This document shows positions 8,837-17,892 of a stretch of 64,000 bases of DNA, piece by piece. The notes below the pieces were generated by a model that was not told the DNA's origin, made no database searches, and saw only the letters and a program-made list of their open reading frames with translations. Source of the DNA: Phycisphaerales bacterium (GTDB lineage: Bacteria; Planctomycetota; Phycisphaerae; Phycisphaerales; UBA1924); NCBI GenBank assembly GCA_016709445.1, contig JADJMV010000006.1, positions 372,001 through 436,000 on the forward strand, read 5' to 3'. Within the stretch, counting starts at the first letter, position 1. Each line of letters starts with the position of its first letter. The position numbers were made by a program, and so were the translations under genes.

Positions 8837-9828
8837 ATGCCCACCCGCCGCCCACGCACCGCGTTCACGTTGATCGAGCTTCTGGTGGTGATCGCGATCA
8901 TCGCGATCCTGATCGCGATCCTTTTCCCGGCGTTGGCGGGGGCGCGGAAGTACGCGCGCCAGGCCAAGGACGCGACACAAATCCGGGCGATCGTGCAAGG
9001 GATGACGGTGTGGGCCGGGAACCACGAAGGCGTGATGCCCCGCCCCAGCGCGGTCGACCTCGCGGACGCGACAGTGAAGACCCCGGCGGGCATGGCGCCG
9101 GCGGTGAAGGACAACACGGGGAATCTCCTCTCCCTGCTGATATTCAACGGCCTGCTCGAGCCCCAGCAGTGCCACAGCCCGCAGGAAGTCAACCAGAGCA
9201 TCGTCGTGGACGAGGGGTACGAGCGGGGCTCTGCGTCCCACGCTGAGGACCCGACCAAGGCGCTGTGGGACCCGGGCTTCGCGGGCATGCCCGGGGAGAC
9301 CACATCGTTCACGGGTGTGAGCAGCAAGGGCCGTCGCAGCGACAAGCTCGGCAACACGAGCTACGCGACGGCATTCCCCTTCGGCGATCGGCTCCGGGCG
9401 TGGAGCACGGGGTTCAACGCGCAGTATGTGCTGGCGGGGAACCGTGGGCCGCGGTACATCGGCGAGCCCGGGGCCTGGGAGCTGCGTCCGAACAACCAGG
9501 GCACGGGTTCGAACACGCTGAAGTTCTTTGGGGATCCGACCTCATGGTCGGGACATCTGGCGTTTGGGGACGGTCGTGTGGACTTCGTGAACGCCCGGAC
9601 CCGGACGACATCAAGCTCGGATTCGCGAACGGGCCGGACGGCTCATTCGGCGACAACGTGTTCGTGAACGAGAACGACACGACGGGTCAGCCCACGACGG
9701 CGGAGGGAACCTCGAGCGAGGATCACCCGGGCCAGTGGACGAACTCGTTCATCAAGATCTACAGCAATGTGAATGCGGACAACAAGGGCGGCGCGGCGGA
9801 TCCGAAGGTGGGATTGTTCTTCGATTGA
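8837..9828 (+). CDS. Second prepilin-type protein, paralogue (frameshifted near 9590)
   Basis: The leader MPTRRPRTA|FTLIELLVVIAI predicts cleavage before F10 and Glu5 in the mature protein. The body aligns with the preceding gene (shared PALxxARxxARQxKD, CxSPxEVN, KALWDP and GNRGP-like stretches). Around 9588-9592 the frame changes by one base: the first frame degenerates after FGDGRVDFVN, and the other continues RPDPDDIKLGFANGPDG to a tail ending KVGLFFD, which matches the LDVFFD end of the paralogue. Total length would be about 330 residues, as for the neighbour. The break is probably a sequencing indel. Confidence 0.8.
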
Positions 9829-9943
9829 TTAAGCCGACTCGCCAGGCCGGTGTGGGTCGGGAGAGATGCGGGCCCGGTAAGACGCACCTCCCCCTTGCCT
9901 CGAAACTTCGGCCGCCCCCTCCCCAGGGCGGATGGGGAACGGG

Positions 9944-12028
9944 TCAATCCACATTCAGGGAGGCGAGGTACTCGTTGAGCGCCTGCTGGCGTGTGTTGAG
10001 TTCCGTGTTTGCTTCGGCGACGGCTTCGGCGATCTCTTCGAGGCGGGTCTCCTGCTGGCCGAGTTTTTGGACGTAGCGGGAGTAGAGATCGCTGTTGCGA
10101 TCGACCGAGCCCATGTTGTCGCGGATCCGGGACTGGTCGGCGGCGATCGTCGTGCGTTCCTTGTCGAGTTCGGCGAGCGTGCGCTGCGAGTCGAACACCT
10201 TGGCCTGCAGAGCCTGCGCCTGTCGAAACGCGTCCACGACCTTGGCGGAGGCTTTGCCTCCGCGCGTGTACTGGGCGAGCGCGTTGGCGTCAAAGCCGAG
10301 CAGTTCGAAGGTCTCCGAGCGTGTGCGCTGCTGGGTGATGGTCACGCCGGCCCTTTCGCCGTGCGGGAGGGAGATCTCGAACCGGTAGAGGTCGCCGGCG
10401 ATTTCCGTCGGCTTGGGGGAATCGACGAGTTCCCAGCCGCCGAGGCGTTGCTGCTCGAGGATCAGGGTGCGGTCGCGGAACTGGTCATGGCTCTCGAAGC
10501 TGTACCGCACCCGGTTGCGGTCGAGGGTTTGCCGCTCGAGCAGGCCACGGACGATGCGGACCTTTTGGATCGTCGTCGAGCCGTCGGCCTCGGCGCGGGC
10601 GTCGGTGTCGAGATCCACGGCATAGGCGAGCATGCGTTTGTCACCCCGGGAGACATGGTCGATCTGGGCATCGCCGGCGTAAGCCTCGTCGTCGAAGACG
10701 GCGATGGGGCCGGGCATGAGCTGGAGGCCGGTGTCGTTGGTGAGTTCGAGGCCACGCATGGGATGGGTGAGGCCGTCGCTGGCGTTGAAGATGCTGACGC
10801 GCCGGCCCTTCACCGGCCCGGCGATGATGGGGAGCATGGCCGACTGCTGGCGTCCCACCGTGACCGGTGTGTCGAGCGAGAATTGGAACACTTCACCGAC
10901 ATCCTGCCCCGTGGCGGCCGCGGCGACGGAGCGGCCCATGCTCTCGGTGAGGCTCCCGCCGAACTCGGCACGCTCCGTGACGGCCCCAAACCTTGCGGAG
11001 GGCGCGGCCGCGGGCGCGCCGCCACGATCTCGGCTGGAGTCCTTGGATTTCTCGAGCAGCTTACGAGGCGCGTTGGCGACCGTGGCATCCTCACCCCCCG
11101 CGTAGGACCTCGGCAACGCCCCCGCGGCCGTGGGGACGGGGACTTCCGGTCGCTCCACGAAGAGGGGCTCGTAGAGATCCATGGTGAAGCTGACCGGCTG
11201 CCCGGCGACGAGGGAGAGTCGGACATTCTCCCAATCCTCCTCGGTCGTGTTCTCGACGATGGCCCAGCCTTGGAGGGTGAGGCTCTCGGCGTCCTTCTTG
11301 GGCAGCACGAGCCGGTAGCTGGTCTTCCAGACGGGAGCTTCCTGCACGTAGCCGATGACGACGCGTCGGTCGCCCTGGCCCCGGAAGCCGACGTCGAGGG
11401 TCTTGACATTGTCGGTGCGGTGCTCGGCGAGCGCGGCCAGGGCCTTGGTGAGTTCGGCGGCGAGGCTCGGGTCGAGCAGGCGGAAGGAGAGGACGTCGTC
11501 GAGGCCGGAGGACCAGATGCCCTGGTCGGTGACGATCGAGAGCGTCTCACGCATCTGGCTGAGGCCGTCGGGTGAGACCGTTTCGTGGCGTTCGACGCCG
11601 AGGACCGCGCCCGCGTGGACGCCCTCGGAGGTGCGGACCTCGACCTGGGCGCCGCGGAGTCGATCGAGCAGGTCGGCGCGGCTGGGGTTGTCGGAGATGT
11701 CCACGGCAAAGCTCGCCAGCCGGCGGCTGAGGGGCTCCTTGGATCCGTAGGTCGCGCTCTCGATCCGCCCGCCGTCGAGGTCGAGTACGACCATCGACTT
11801 GAGGATGTCGTTGATCTGGTCGGTCCGGAACCGGAGGTGGACATCGGCGTCGTCCTCCACCCGACCCTGACGGACAAAGCTCCCCACGCCGGAGCGGTAG
11901 AGGGTGATGCCGGTGATGGGGAGGTCGTCGGGGTCGGCGCCCCGCGCGAGGGCGGGCGAGGCGAGGGCGAGGCAGACTCCTGCGGCCAGGGCGATCCGGG
12001 CGGGCGAAGTGGCAATCGGGCTTGACAT
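9944..12028 (-). CDS. DUF4139-family exported protein
   Basis: A 694-residue exported protein with a signal peptide (IALAAGVCLALASPALA, cleaved near residue 29). It starts with a beta-rich domain (ITLYRSGVGSFVRQG), contains the DUF4139 core (VGYVQEAPVWKTSYRLVL-like; WAIVENTTEEDWENVRLSLV), and ends in about 110 residues of predicted coiled coil. DUF4139 proteins are found in bacterial and eukaryotic mucoidy-inhibitor-like proteins; no biochemical function is established. It is divergent from the FAD/Fe-S gene, with 119 bp between starts. Confidence 0.85.
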   Translation of the reverse strand: MSSPIATSPARIALAAGVCLALASPALARGADPDDLPITGITLYRSGVGSFVRQGRVEDDADVHLRFRTDQINDILKSMVVLDLDGGRIESATYGSKEPLSRRLASFAVDISDNPSRADLLDRLRGAQVEVRTSEGVHAGAVLGVERHETVSPDGLSQMRETLSIVTDQGIWSSGLDDVLSFRLLDPSLAAELTKALAALAEHRTDNVKTLDVGFRGQGDRRVVIGYVQEAPVWKTSYRLVLPKKDAESLTLQGWAIVENTTEEDWENVRLSLVAGQPVSFTMDLYEPLFVERPEVPVPTAAGALPRSYAGGEDATVANAPRKLLEKSKDSSRDRGGAPAAAPSARFGAVTERAEFGGSLTESMGRSVAAAATGQDVGEVFQFSLDTPVTVGRQQSAMLPIIAGPVKGRRVSIFNASDGLTHPMRGLELTNDTGLQLMPGPIAVFDDEAYAGDAQIDHVSRGDKRMLAYAVDLDTDARAEADGSTTIQKVRIVRGLLERQTLDRNRVRYSFESHDQFRDRTLILEQQRLGGWELVDSPKPTEIAGDLYRFEISLPHGERAGVTITQQRTRSETFELLGFDANALAQYTRGGKASAKVVDAFRQAQALQAKVFDSQRTLAELDKERTTIAADQSRIRDNMGSVDRNSDLYSRYVQKLGQQETRLEEIAEAVAEANTELNTRQQALNEYLASLNVD

Positions 12029-12135
12029 GGCGGGGCCTCCGTGCGGGGGTGCTCTGAGGAATCTACCACCGAGCGGGAGGAAGGTGCCCCGGGTCTGGCG
12101 TGCCGTGACATGATGGTGACAATCCCGCCTCTCGC

Positions 12136-12141
12136 TATAGT
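12136..12141 (+). promoter_or_regulatory. -10 box TATAGT, probable leaderless start
   Basis: TATAGT is followed by six bases and then the GTG start of the oxidoreductase at 12148, so transcription would begin at or next to the start codon. No good -35 hexamer at 16-18 bp was found. Confidence 0.45.
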
Positions 12142-12147
12142 CCCGGC

Positions 12148-15100
12148 GTGACTGCCCAGGGCCCGACCGACGTCCGACTTTCTCTGCCGGTGCTGGCCGA
12201 GCCGGGGGGCTCCGGGTCGGCGCGGCTGGAGCACGCCCTCCGGGCCCGCGTCGCCGGCGAACTGAGGTTCGGCCGCCACGACCGGATGCTGTACGCGACC
12301 GATGCCTCGATTTATCAGGTCGAGCCGCTGGGAGTTGTCATCCCAGAGACGGCGGAAGACGCGGTCCGGGCGGTGGAAGTCTGCTCCGAACTCGGTGCGG
12401 CGATGCTCCCTCGCGGGGGCGGGACGAGCCTGGCGGGGCAGTGCACGAACCAGGCGGTGGTGATCGACCTCTCCAGATCGTGTCGGGCGGTCTCGGCGAT
12501 CGACGAGGGCGCCGGGGTGTGCCGCGTCGAGCCGGGGGTGACCATCGATGAACTCAACGAGCGACTGGCGCCCACGGGGTGGTTCTTCGCCCCGGACCCG
12601 GCGACGAGCCGGCACGCGTGCATCGGGGGCTGCATCGGCAACAACGCCGCGGGGGCGAGGTCGATCCGCTACGGGCGGACGAGCGAGAGCGTGATCTCGA
12701 TTGAGGCGTGCCTCGCCGATGGCGCAAGGGTCCGGTTTGCCGAGGGAGCGGGTCGGAATGACCGGCGGGCCGCGGTCCTGGCGATGGGGGTCGCGGAAAT
12801 CGTGCGGCGGCATGAGCGGCTCATTCGGGACCGGTATCCCAGGACGATCCGCCGCAACGCGGGGTATGGGCTGGACATGGTGCTGGCCCAGCTCGATCGG
12901 GGCGTGGCGCCGGAGGATCTCAACCTCGCTCCGCTGCTTTGCGGGAGTGAGGGGACGCTCGCGCTGACCCTCGGCGCGGAGCTGCGGCTGCACCGCATCC
13001 CGGCGGCGCGGGGCCTGGCGGTGGTGGCGTTCGGGACCATCGACGAGGCGATCGCCGCGGTGCGGCCGATCCTGGAGACCCGGCCCACGGCGGTGGAATT
13101 GCTGGACGACAAGGTGATCGGGCTGGCGAGGGCCAACAGGGAGTATCGGCGGTATGTGGAATTGCTCCCCGCGTTGCCCGCGGGGATGGCGAATGCGGTG
13201 CTGTACGTCGAGTATTCGGCGGAGCGAGGGGCGGATGAGCTCGTGGCGGCGTTCGAAGCGCTGCGGCTGACGCTTGGTGCAGCCGGGCGCGGGGCGGCGG
13301 GCATGGCGACCTACACCGACCCCGCATCCATGCTCAGTGCTTGGAAGCTCCGAAAGGCGGGGGAGCCGCTCCTGCACGGCATCGCCGGCAGGCGCAAGCC
13401 GATCACGTTTGTTGAGGACAATGCCGTTCCCGTCGAGCGACTGTCAGAATTCGTGCGGCGCTTTCGGGCGATCGTGGAGCGGCACGGCACGGGTGCGGCC
13501 TTCTTCGCCCACGCCTCGGTCGGGGTGCTGCATGTCCGCCCCTTGATTGATCCGCACGACCGCGCGGACCTGCGGATCATGCACGCGATCGCGGTTGAGG
13601 CGGCGGACCTGGCCAAGGAGCTGGGCGGGGTGATGTCGGGCGAGCACGGTGACGGGAAGGTTCGTTCGCCGTTGCTCGAGCGGTTCTATGGGCCGGAGTT
13701 GATCGGTGCGATGCGGGAGGTGAAGACCCTTTTCGACCCCCGAAATCTCCTGAACCCGGGCAACATCGTCGAGCCGACGGGCGTTTCGCCCACGCCCCGG
13801 CGCATCGAATCGATCAGCGAGCGCACGCGGATCGCCCCGCACGGCGAGGAACTGCGGGTGCCGCCGACCTGGACCTATTTCGACTACCAGGACCAGCACG
13901 GGCTCGCCGGCGCGGTCGAGATGTGCAACGGCGCGGGGGTCTGCCGCAAGAAGGCGGGGGGGACGATGTGTCCCTCGTACATGGGCACGCTGGACGAGCG
14001 GCACTCCACGAGAGGCCGGGGCAATGCGCTGCGGCTGGCGATCACCGGCCAACTCGGCGGCGCGGGCGGCGGGAGCGCCGATTGGAACGACGCGGAGACC
14101 ATGCAGACGCTCGACCTGTGCCTGAGCTGCAAGGCCTGCAAGAGTGAGTGTCCGAGCAACGTGGACGTGGCGAGGCTCAAGGCCGAGTACTTGGCGCAGG
14201 GCTACCGCGAGCGCGGAGGCCCGCCCCTGAAGGCACGAGTCTTTGGACACATCCGCCTCACCAATCGCCTGGGTGCGATCGCTCCGGGCCTGGCCAATGC
14301 AGCGGCGCGCGGTCCGGCGGGGCGGTTTGTGGCCGAGCGGTTGCTCGGGGTGCACCCAGCGCGGAGTCTCCCCGAGTTCGCACGCCCGCTGGCGAGACAG
14401 CTCGGGCGGAGCGTGGCGAGATCGGCCGATCAGCTGCCGCCCGACCGCCCCGCGGTGGTGCTCTTCGGTGACTGCTTTACCTCGTTCAACGAGCCCTCCA
14501 TCGGCGTGGCCGCGGCCCGGCTGCTCCGCGGGTTCGGGTATTCGGTCGGCCTCGTGGACGCTGGGTGTTGCGGCCGTGCGATGATTTCGACCGGGTTGCT
14601 GGCCGACGCGGCAGTCGGGATCGCGCGGACTACCGAACGGCTCATGGAATGGGTGCGGGACGACCGGGTGCGCGCGATCGCGGTGCTGGAGCCCTCTTGT
14701 CTGTCGGCGATCAAGGATGACTGGATCGGGCTGCGCTCATCGGCACCCTCGGCGGACGTGAGGGCGGTCGCGTCGCGTGCGGTGATGCTGGAGGAGTTTC
14801 TTGAGCGACATTGGGACGACCATCCGGCCCGTCCGGCCTGGGACACGGAGGCCGGCGGGGTGGTGTATCACGGGCACTGCCACCAGAAGGCGCTGTGGGG
14901 GGTCGAGCCCGCGGTTGCGTTGCTGCGCCGGGCGGCGGAAGTGCGCGTACTCGACACGGGCTGCTGTGGCATGGCCGGTGCGTTCGGGTTTGACCGCGAG
15001 AAGTACGACCTGTCCATGCGAATCGGCGGCCTGACGCTCTTCCCGGCGGTCGATCGCGCCGAGGGGGCCGGAGTGCTCGCGCCCGGGACATCCTGCCGGC

Positions 15101-15174
15101 ACCAGATCAGAGACGGGACGGGGCGGGAAGCACAGCACCCCGTGGAGTGGCTCGCGGGCCTGCTCCGCGAGTAG
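12148..15174 (+). CDS. Fused FAD-linked oxidase / Fe-S oxidoreductase (D-lactate or D-2-hydroxyacid dehydrogenase type)
   Basis: A 1008-residue fusion of a GlcD-like FAD enzyme and a GlpC/CCG-type iron-sulfur protein. The PCMH FAD-binding domain is seen in RGGGTSLAGQ (from residue 89), IGGCIGNNAAGARSIRYG and GSEGTLALT; the FAD-oxidase C-terminus in SGEHGDGK and FDPRNLLNPGNIVEP. Two 4Fe-4S sites follow: C593/C599/C608 region and C658-x2-C661-x2-C664-x3-C668-P. The C-terminal part has the paired CCG motifs DAGCCGRA and DTGCCGMA. Such fusions oxidise D-2-hydroxyacids (D-lactate, glycolate, 2-hydroxyglutarate) and pass electrons to the quinone pool; the exact substrate is not clear. The GTG start follows a TATAGT box. 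Confidence 0.88.
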   Translation: MTAQGPTDVRLSLPVLAEPGGSGSARLEHALRARVAGELRFGRHDRMLYATDASIYQVEPLGVVIPETAEDAVRAVEVCSELGAAMLPRGGGTSLAGQCTNQAVVIDLSRSCRAVSAIDEGAGVCRVEPGVTIDELNERLAPTGWFFAPDPATSRHACIGGCIGNNAAGARSIRYGRTSESVISIEACLADGARVRFAEGAGRNDRRAAVLAMGVAEIVRRHERLIRDRYPRTIRRNAGYGLDMVLAQLDRGVAPEDLNLAPLLCGSEGTLALTLGAELRLHRIPAARGLAVVAFGTIDEAIAAVRPILETRPTAVELLDDKVIGLARANREYRRYVELLPALPAGMANAVLYVEYSAERGADELVAAFEALRLTLGAAGRGAAGMATYTDPASMLSAWKLRKAGEPLLHGIAGRRKPITFVEDNAVPVERLSEFVRRFRAIVERHGTGAAFFAHASVGVLHVRPLIDPHDRADLRIMHAIAVEAADLAKELGGVMSGEHGDGKVRSPLLERFYGPELIGAMREVKTLFDPRNLLNPGNIVEPTGVSPTPRRIESISERTRIAPHGEELRVPPTWTYFDYQDQHGLAGAVEMCNGAGVCRKKAGGTMCPSYMGTLDERHSTRGRGNALRLAITGQLGGAGGGSADWNDAETMQTLDLCLSCKACKSECPSNVDVARLKAEYLAQGYRERGGPPLKARVFGHIRLTNRLGAIAPGLANAAARGPAGRFVAERLLGVHPARSLPEFARPLARQLGRSVARSADQLPPDRPAVVLFGDCFTSFNEPSIGVAAARLLRGFGYSVGLVDAGCCGRAMISTGLLADAAVGIARTTERLMEWVRDDRVRAIAVLEPSCLSAIKDDWIGLRSSAPSADVRAVASRAVMLEEFLERHWDDHPARPAWDTEAGGVVYHGHCHQKALWGVEPAVALLRRAAEVRVLDTGCCGMAGAFGFDREKYDLSMRIGGLTLFPAVDRAEGAGVLAPGTSCRHQIRDGTGREAQHPVEWLAGLLRE

Positions 15175-15194
15175 GTGGGATCCCGCCCGGCGGC

Positions 15195-15404
15195 TCAGGA
15201 ATCGTCGACGATCTGGCGTCCGTCGGGCCCGTATTCGTACAGCTTGTCGGGTTCCTCCGTGCGGCACTCCTTGTGGGTGCCGTCGCAGTAGGGCAGGTTC
15301 TTGGAGACCCCGCAGGCACAGATGAAGATCGGTTTGTCCTTCGGGAAGTCCTGGGGCTCGATGCGGTAGGGCTGCATCGCTTCGTGACGGACGATTCGCG
15401 GCAT
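15195..15404 (-). CDS. CDGSH iron-sulfur domain protein
   Basis: A 69-residue protein with the CDGSH signature in the form CACGVSKNLPYCDGTH, where three cysteines and the histidine hold a 2Fe-2S cluster; the usual serine or alanine before histidine is threonine here. Such small proteins act in electron transfer or cluster transfer. It lies between the Fe-S oxidoreductase (convergent) and the MoxR gene, 24 bp downstream of the latter's stop, on the same strand. Confidence 0.85.
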   Translation of the reverse strand: MPRIVRHEAMQPYRIEPQDFPKDKPIFICACGVSKNLPYCDGTHKECRTEEPDKLYEYGPDGRQIVDDS

Positions 15405-15428
15405 GGCGGTCTCTCCTCGGTGGGGCGG

Positions 15429-16364
15429 TCAGACCGGGCTCTCGAGCGATTGGAGGATGCTGGTGAGGATCTGCTCGGTGCCGGCGAACAGAGCGCCCTC
15501 TGGTGCGGCGCGAGCGATTACCCGGTGTGCGCAGACCGCGTGGATGTTGTCTAGGACGTCTTCCGGGATGACATAACCGCGGCCGTGGAAGAGCGCGGCG
15601 GCGCGAGCAGCTTGGGCGAGGGCGAGCGATCCTCGGGGGGAGAGGCCGAGGCGCAGGCGGTCGTCCTTGCGCGTGGCCGTGGCGAAGCTGACGATGTAGT
15701 CGAGGATGGCCCGGTCGATCTCGACCCGGTCGGTGAGCGCCTGGAGTTCGATGAGCGCCTCACGATCAATCACGGGCTCGAGACTCTCGAGCGTCGTGCT
15801 GGCGGGGCGGGTCTCGAGGATCCGGCGTTCGTCGTCGGCCGCGGGATAGCCCAGGCTGAGACGCATCAGGAATCGGTCGAGCTGGTTCTCGGGGAGCGGG
15901 TAGGTGCCCTCGAAGTCGTAAGGGTTCTGGGTGGCGACCACCATGAACGGTTGATCCAGCCGGTGAACCTGGCCGTCGATGGAGACGCGGGACTCGTTCA
16001 TGGCCTCGAGCAGCGCGGACTGCGTCCGCGGCGTCGTGCGGTTGATCTCGTCGGCGAGCACGATATTGGCGAAGATCGGCCCACGCTTGAAGACAAACCC
16101 GCCGGACTGCCGGTCGTAGATCGAGACGCCGAGCAGGTCCGTCGGGAGCATGTCCGGCGTCAGCTGGATCCGATTGAAGGAGCAGCGGACAGTTCGGGCG
16201 ATCGCGGCGGCGAGAATCGTCTTCCCGACGCCGGGAACGTCTTCGATGAGCAGGTGCCCCCTGGCGAGCATGCAGCAGATCACGCGATCGATCGCGCCGG
16301 CGTTGCCGATGAAGACGCTGCCAATGGCCCGCTTGATGTTCTCGATGTGTGTATTGGTCGCCAT
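15429..16364 (-). CDS. MoxR-family AAA+ ATPase
   Basis: A 311-residue AAA+ ATPase of the MoxR family, chaperone-like proteins that help mature metal enzymes and complexes. Walker A is DVPGVGKT (K48, T49), Walker B is IVLADEIN (D105, E106), and sensor 1 and arginine-finger regions are in VVATQNPYDFEGTYPLPE and QLDRFLMRL. The C-terminal lid has GLSPRGSLALAQAARA. Start at ATG 16364; the longer open frame upstream is not protein-like. MoxR is often beside a DUF58/VWA protein; here no such gene is adjacent, and the VWA gene at 21.3 kb is too far to infer a link. Confidence 0.9.
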   Translation of the reverse strand: MATNTHIENIKRAIGSVFIGNAGAIDRVICCMLARGHLLIEDVPGVGKTILAAAIARTVRCSFNRIQLTPDMLPTDLLGVSIYDRQSGGFVFKRGPIFANIVLADEINRTTPRTQSALLEAMNESRVSIDGQVHRLDQPFMVVATQNPYDFEGTYPLPENQLDRFLMRLSLGYPAADDERRILETRPASTTLESLEPVIDREALIELQALTDRVEIDRAILDYIVSFATATRKDDRLRLGLSPRGSLALAQAARAAALFHGRGYVIPEDVLDNIHAVCAHRVIARAAPEGALFAGTEQILTSILQSLESPV

Positions 16365-16395
16365 GGTGGCCGCGCCCCTCCCGGATGGGCCGCGG

Positions 16396-16432
16396 AGTAT
16401 ACGGGGCCCGCGCGGCGGCGAATCGGTATGCT
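16396..16432. promoter_or_regulatory. Divergent promoter region, moxR-like gene and zinc-ribbon membrane gene
   Basis: On the minus strand TATACT (plus coordinates 16396-16401) lies about 32 bases before the MoxR ATG; on the plus strand TATGCT (16427-16432) lies 37 bases before the membrane protein ATG. Both fit a TAnnnT -10 pattern. Neither has a good -35 box. Confidence 0.35.
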
Positions 16433-16469
16433 GGGCCGGTGGGGTCTCGGAGCAGGGGAAGATCGCTTG

Positions 16470-17456
16470 ATGTCGGATCCGAACCAGGACGCTGTCGGGC
16501 CCCCCGCAGGATCGGGCGGGGGGACTGCGCCCCCGGTGGACTCCGCGCCCGCGCTGGCACAGGAGCTGACCGGCCCGCTGCGGTGCGCCTCGTGCCGCTA
16601 CGACCTGCGTGGGCTGAGCGTGATGGGCACGTGCCCGGAGTGCGGGCTGCCGATCCAGGCGACCTTGTTGAGCATTGTCGATCCCATGGCGGCGGAGCTT
16701 CGCCCGATCCGCCGACCCCGGTTGCTCGCGTGCGGCCTGGTCGTGTGGACGCTGGGCGCGCTGTCGGCGCTGGCGTTGGGTTGGGTGGTATGGGTGTCGG
16801 GGGTCTTCAGCGGCATGCTGTCGCCCGGGGCGCAGCTGTGGGTGGTGCGGGTCGGCGCGGCGATGCTCGGTCTTTCCTGGTTGGGGTCGCTGGTGATCAT
16901 CCGACCCCATGCGGGCATCCGCCTCCGTCGCCAGATCGCGGCGGGGGTCGCGGTGCTGCTTTACCCCGTGGTGATCATGCTCTATATCTACCTGGGCAAG
17001 GTCGCGGCGAGCGGCCCCGGACAATCGCTGCTCGCGGTCTGGACGGGCGAGTCCGGGGCCGTGCCCTGGCCACCCGAGAGGTTGGCGATGTGGCTCACGC
17101 TGGCGGCGGGGGCGTGGCTCCTTCGGGGCAACCTCCGGGTGTTGGCGGCGCGATCGCTGGTGCTGCGCTCGGAACGTGTCGATCGGCAGACCATCGCCGC
17201 GATGGTGGCCTCGCTCCTGGTCGCGGCACTCGGGGATGGGTTGGGTCTGGCGGCTCCCCTGCTGGGGCGGGTTGCGGGCGGAGCGGTCGTTCTGGCGGCC
17301 GAGGGGCTCGTCGGTCTTGGGGCACTGCTGATGACGCTGGGGATGGTCGGGATCGCGTTGGACACTTGGCGGGTCATTCCGGCTGTGCTGCACCGCCCGC
17401 TGGGGATGGGGGACCTGATCGGGGGCGGGGCGAGGGGGGGGCGGGACGGTGCGTGA
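16470..17456 (+). CDS. Membrane protein with N-terminal zinc ribbon
   Basis: A 328-residue protein. A Pro-rich N-terminus is followed by a zinc ribbon, CASCRYDLRGL then CPECG (four cysteines, residues about 45-65), and then by six to seven hydrophobic helices. This CRYDLRG...CPECG ribbon fused to a membrane domain is common in planctomycete genomes, and the function is unknown. The ATG follows AGGGGAAG. The end overlaps the start of the zincin gene by 8 bp, so the two are likely co-translated. Confidence 0.75.
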   Translation: MSDPNQDAVGPPAGSGGGTAPPVDSAPALAQELTGPLRCASCRYDLRGLSVMGTCPECGLPIQATLLSIVDPMAAELRPIRRPRLLACGLVVWTLGALSALALGWVVWVSGVFSGMLSPGAQLWVVRVGAAMLGLSWLGSLVIIRPHAGIRLRRQIAAGVAVLLYPVVIMLYIYLGKVAASGPGQSLLAVWTGESGAVPWPPERLAMWLTLAAGAWLLRGNLRVLAARSLVLRSERVDRQTIAAMVASLLVAALGDGLGLAAPLLGRVAGGAVVLAAEGLVGLGALLMTLGMVGIALDTWRVIPAVLHRPLGMGDLIGGGARGGRDGA

Positions 17457-17853
17457 ATCGGAGCGAGACCGCTTCGACGCGTTGCTGGAGCGGGTGCTCG
17501 GCGCGCTTCCCGAGGGCCTGCTGGACTTGCTTGACGAGGTCCCGCTGATCGTGCTGGATGAGCCGACCCCGGAGATGCTCCGCGACCTGGGGGTCCCGAG
17601 GTCGCAGTGGACGGCCGAGGCTCATATGCTGTGCGGGCTCCACTCGGGCACGATGCTGACGGAACGATCGGTCGAGGCTTCGGGCGAACTGCCAGATCAG
17701 GTTCACCTATTTCGGCGCGGGATCGTCCGCGCGGCGGGCGGTTGGGACGACGAGGTGGCCCTGGTCGAAGAGATCAGGGTGACGGTGCTGCACGAGTTGG
17801 GCCACCACTTCGGGCTCGACGAGGAAGATCTGGATCGGCTGGGGTATTCCTGA
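17449..17853 (+). CDS. Metallopeptidase-like zincin_1 family protein
   Basis: A 134-residue protein of the small zincin family (PF06262-like). The zinc motif HELGHHFGLDEEDL near the C-terminus gives HExxH plus a downstream acidic residue; preceding stretches FDALLERVLGALPEGLLDLL and IVLDEPTPEML fit the family pattern. No signal peptide, so cytoplasmic. Proteolytic activity has not been shown for most members. The GTG start overlaps the previous gene. Confidence 0.85.
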   Translation: MRESERDRFDALLERVLGALPEGLLDLLDEVPLIVLDEPTPEMLRDLGVPRSQWTAEAHMLCGLHSGTMLTERSVEASGELPDQVHLFRRGIVRAAGGWDDEVALVEEIRVTVLHELGHHFGLDEEDLDRLGYS

Positions 17854-17892
17854 CTCCGGGTGCTACCGGGTCGGGCCTGTAAGGAGGATTCG

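Noticed and set aside
10810..13377. 855-codon open frame on the minus strand across the DUF4139 and FAD/Fe-S genes
   Set aside because: Its translation is Arg/Pro/Ser-rich without motifs and lies antisense to, or out of frame with, two clear genes. Long shadow frames are expected in GC-rich DNA.
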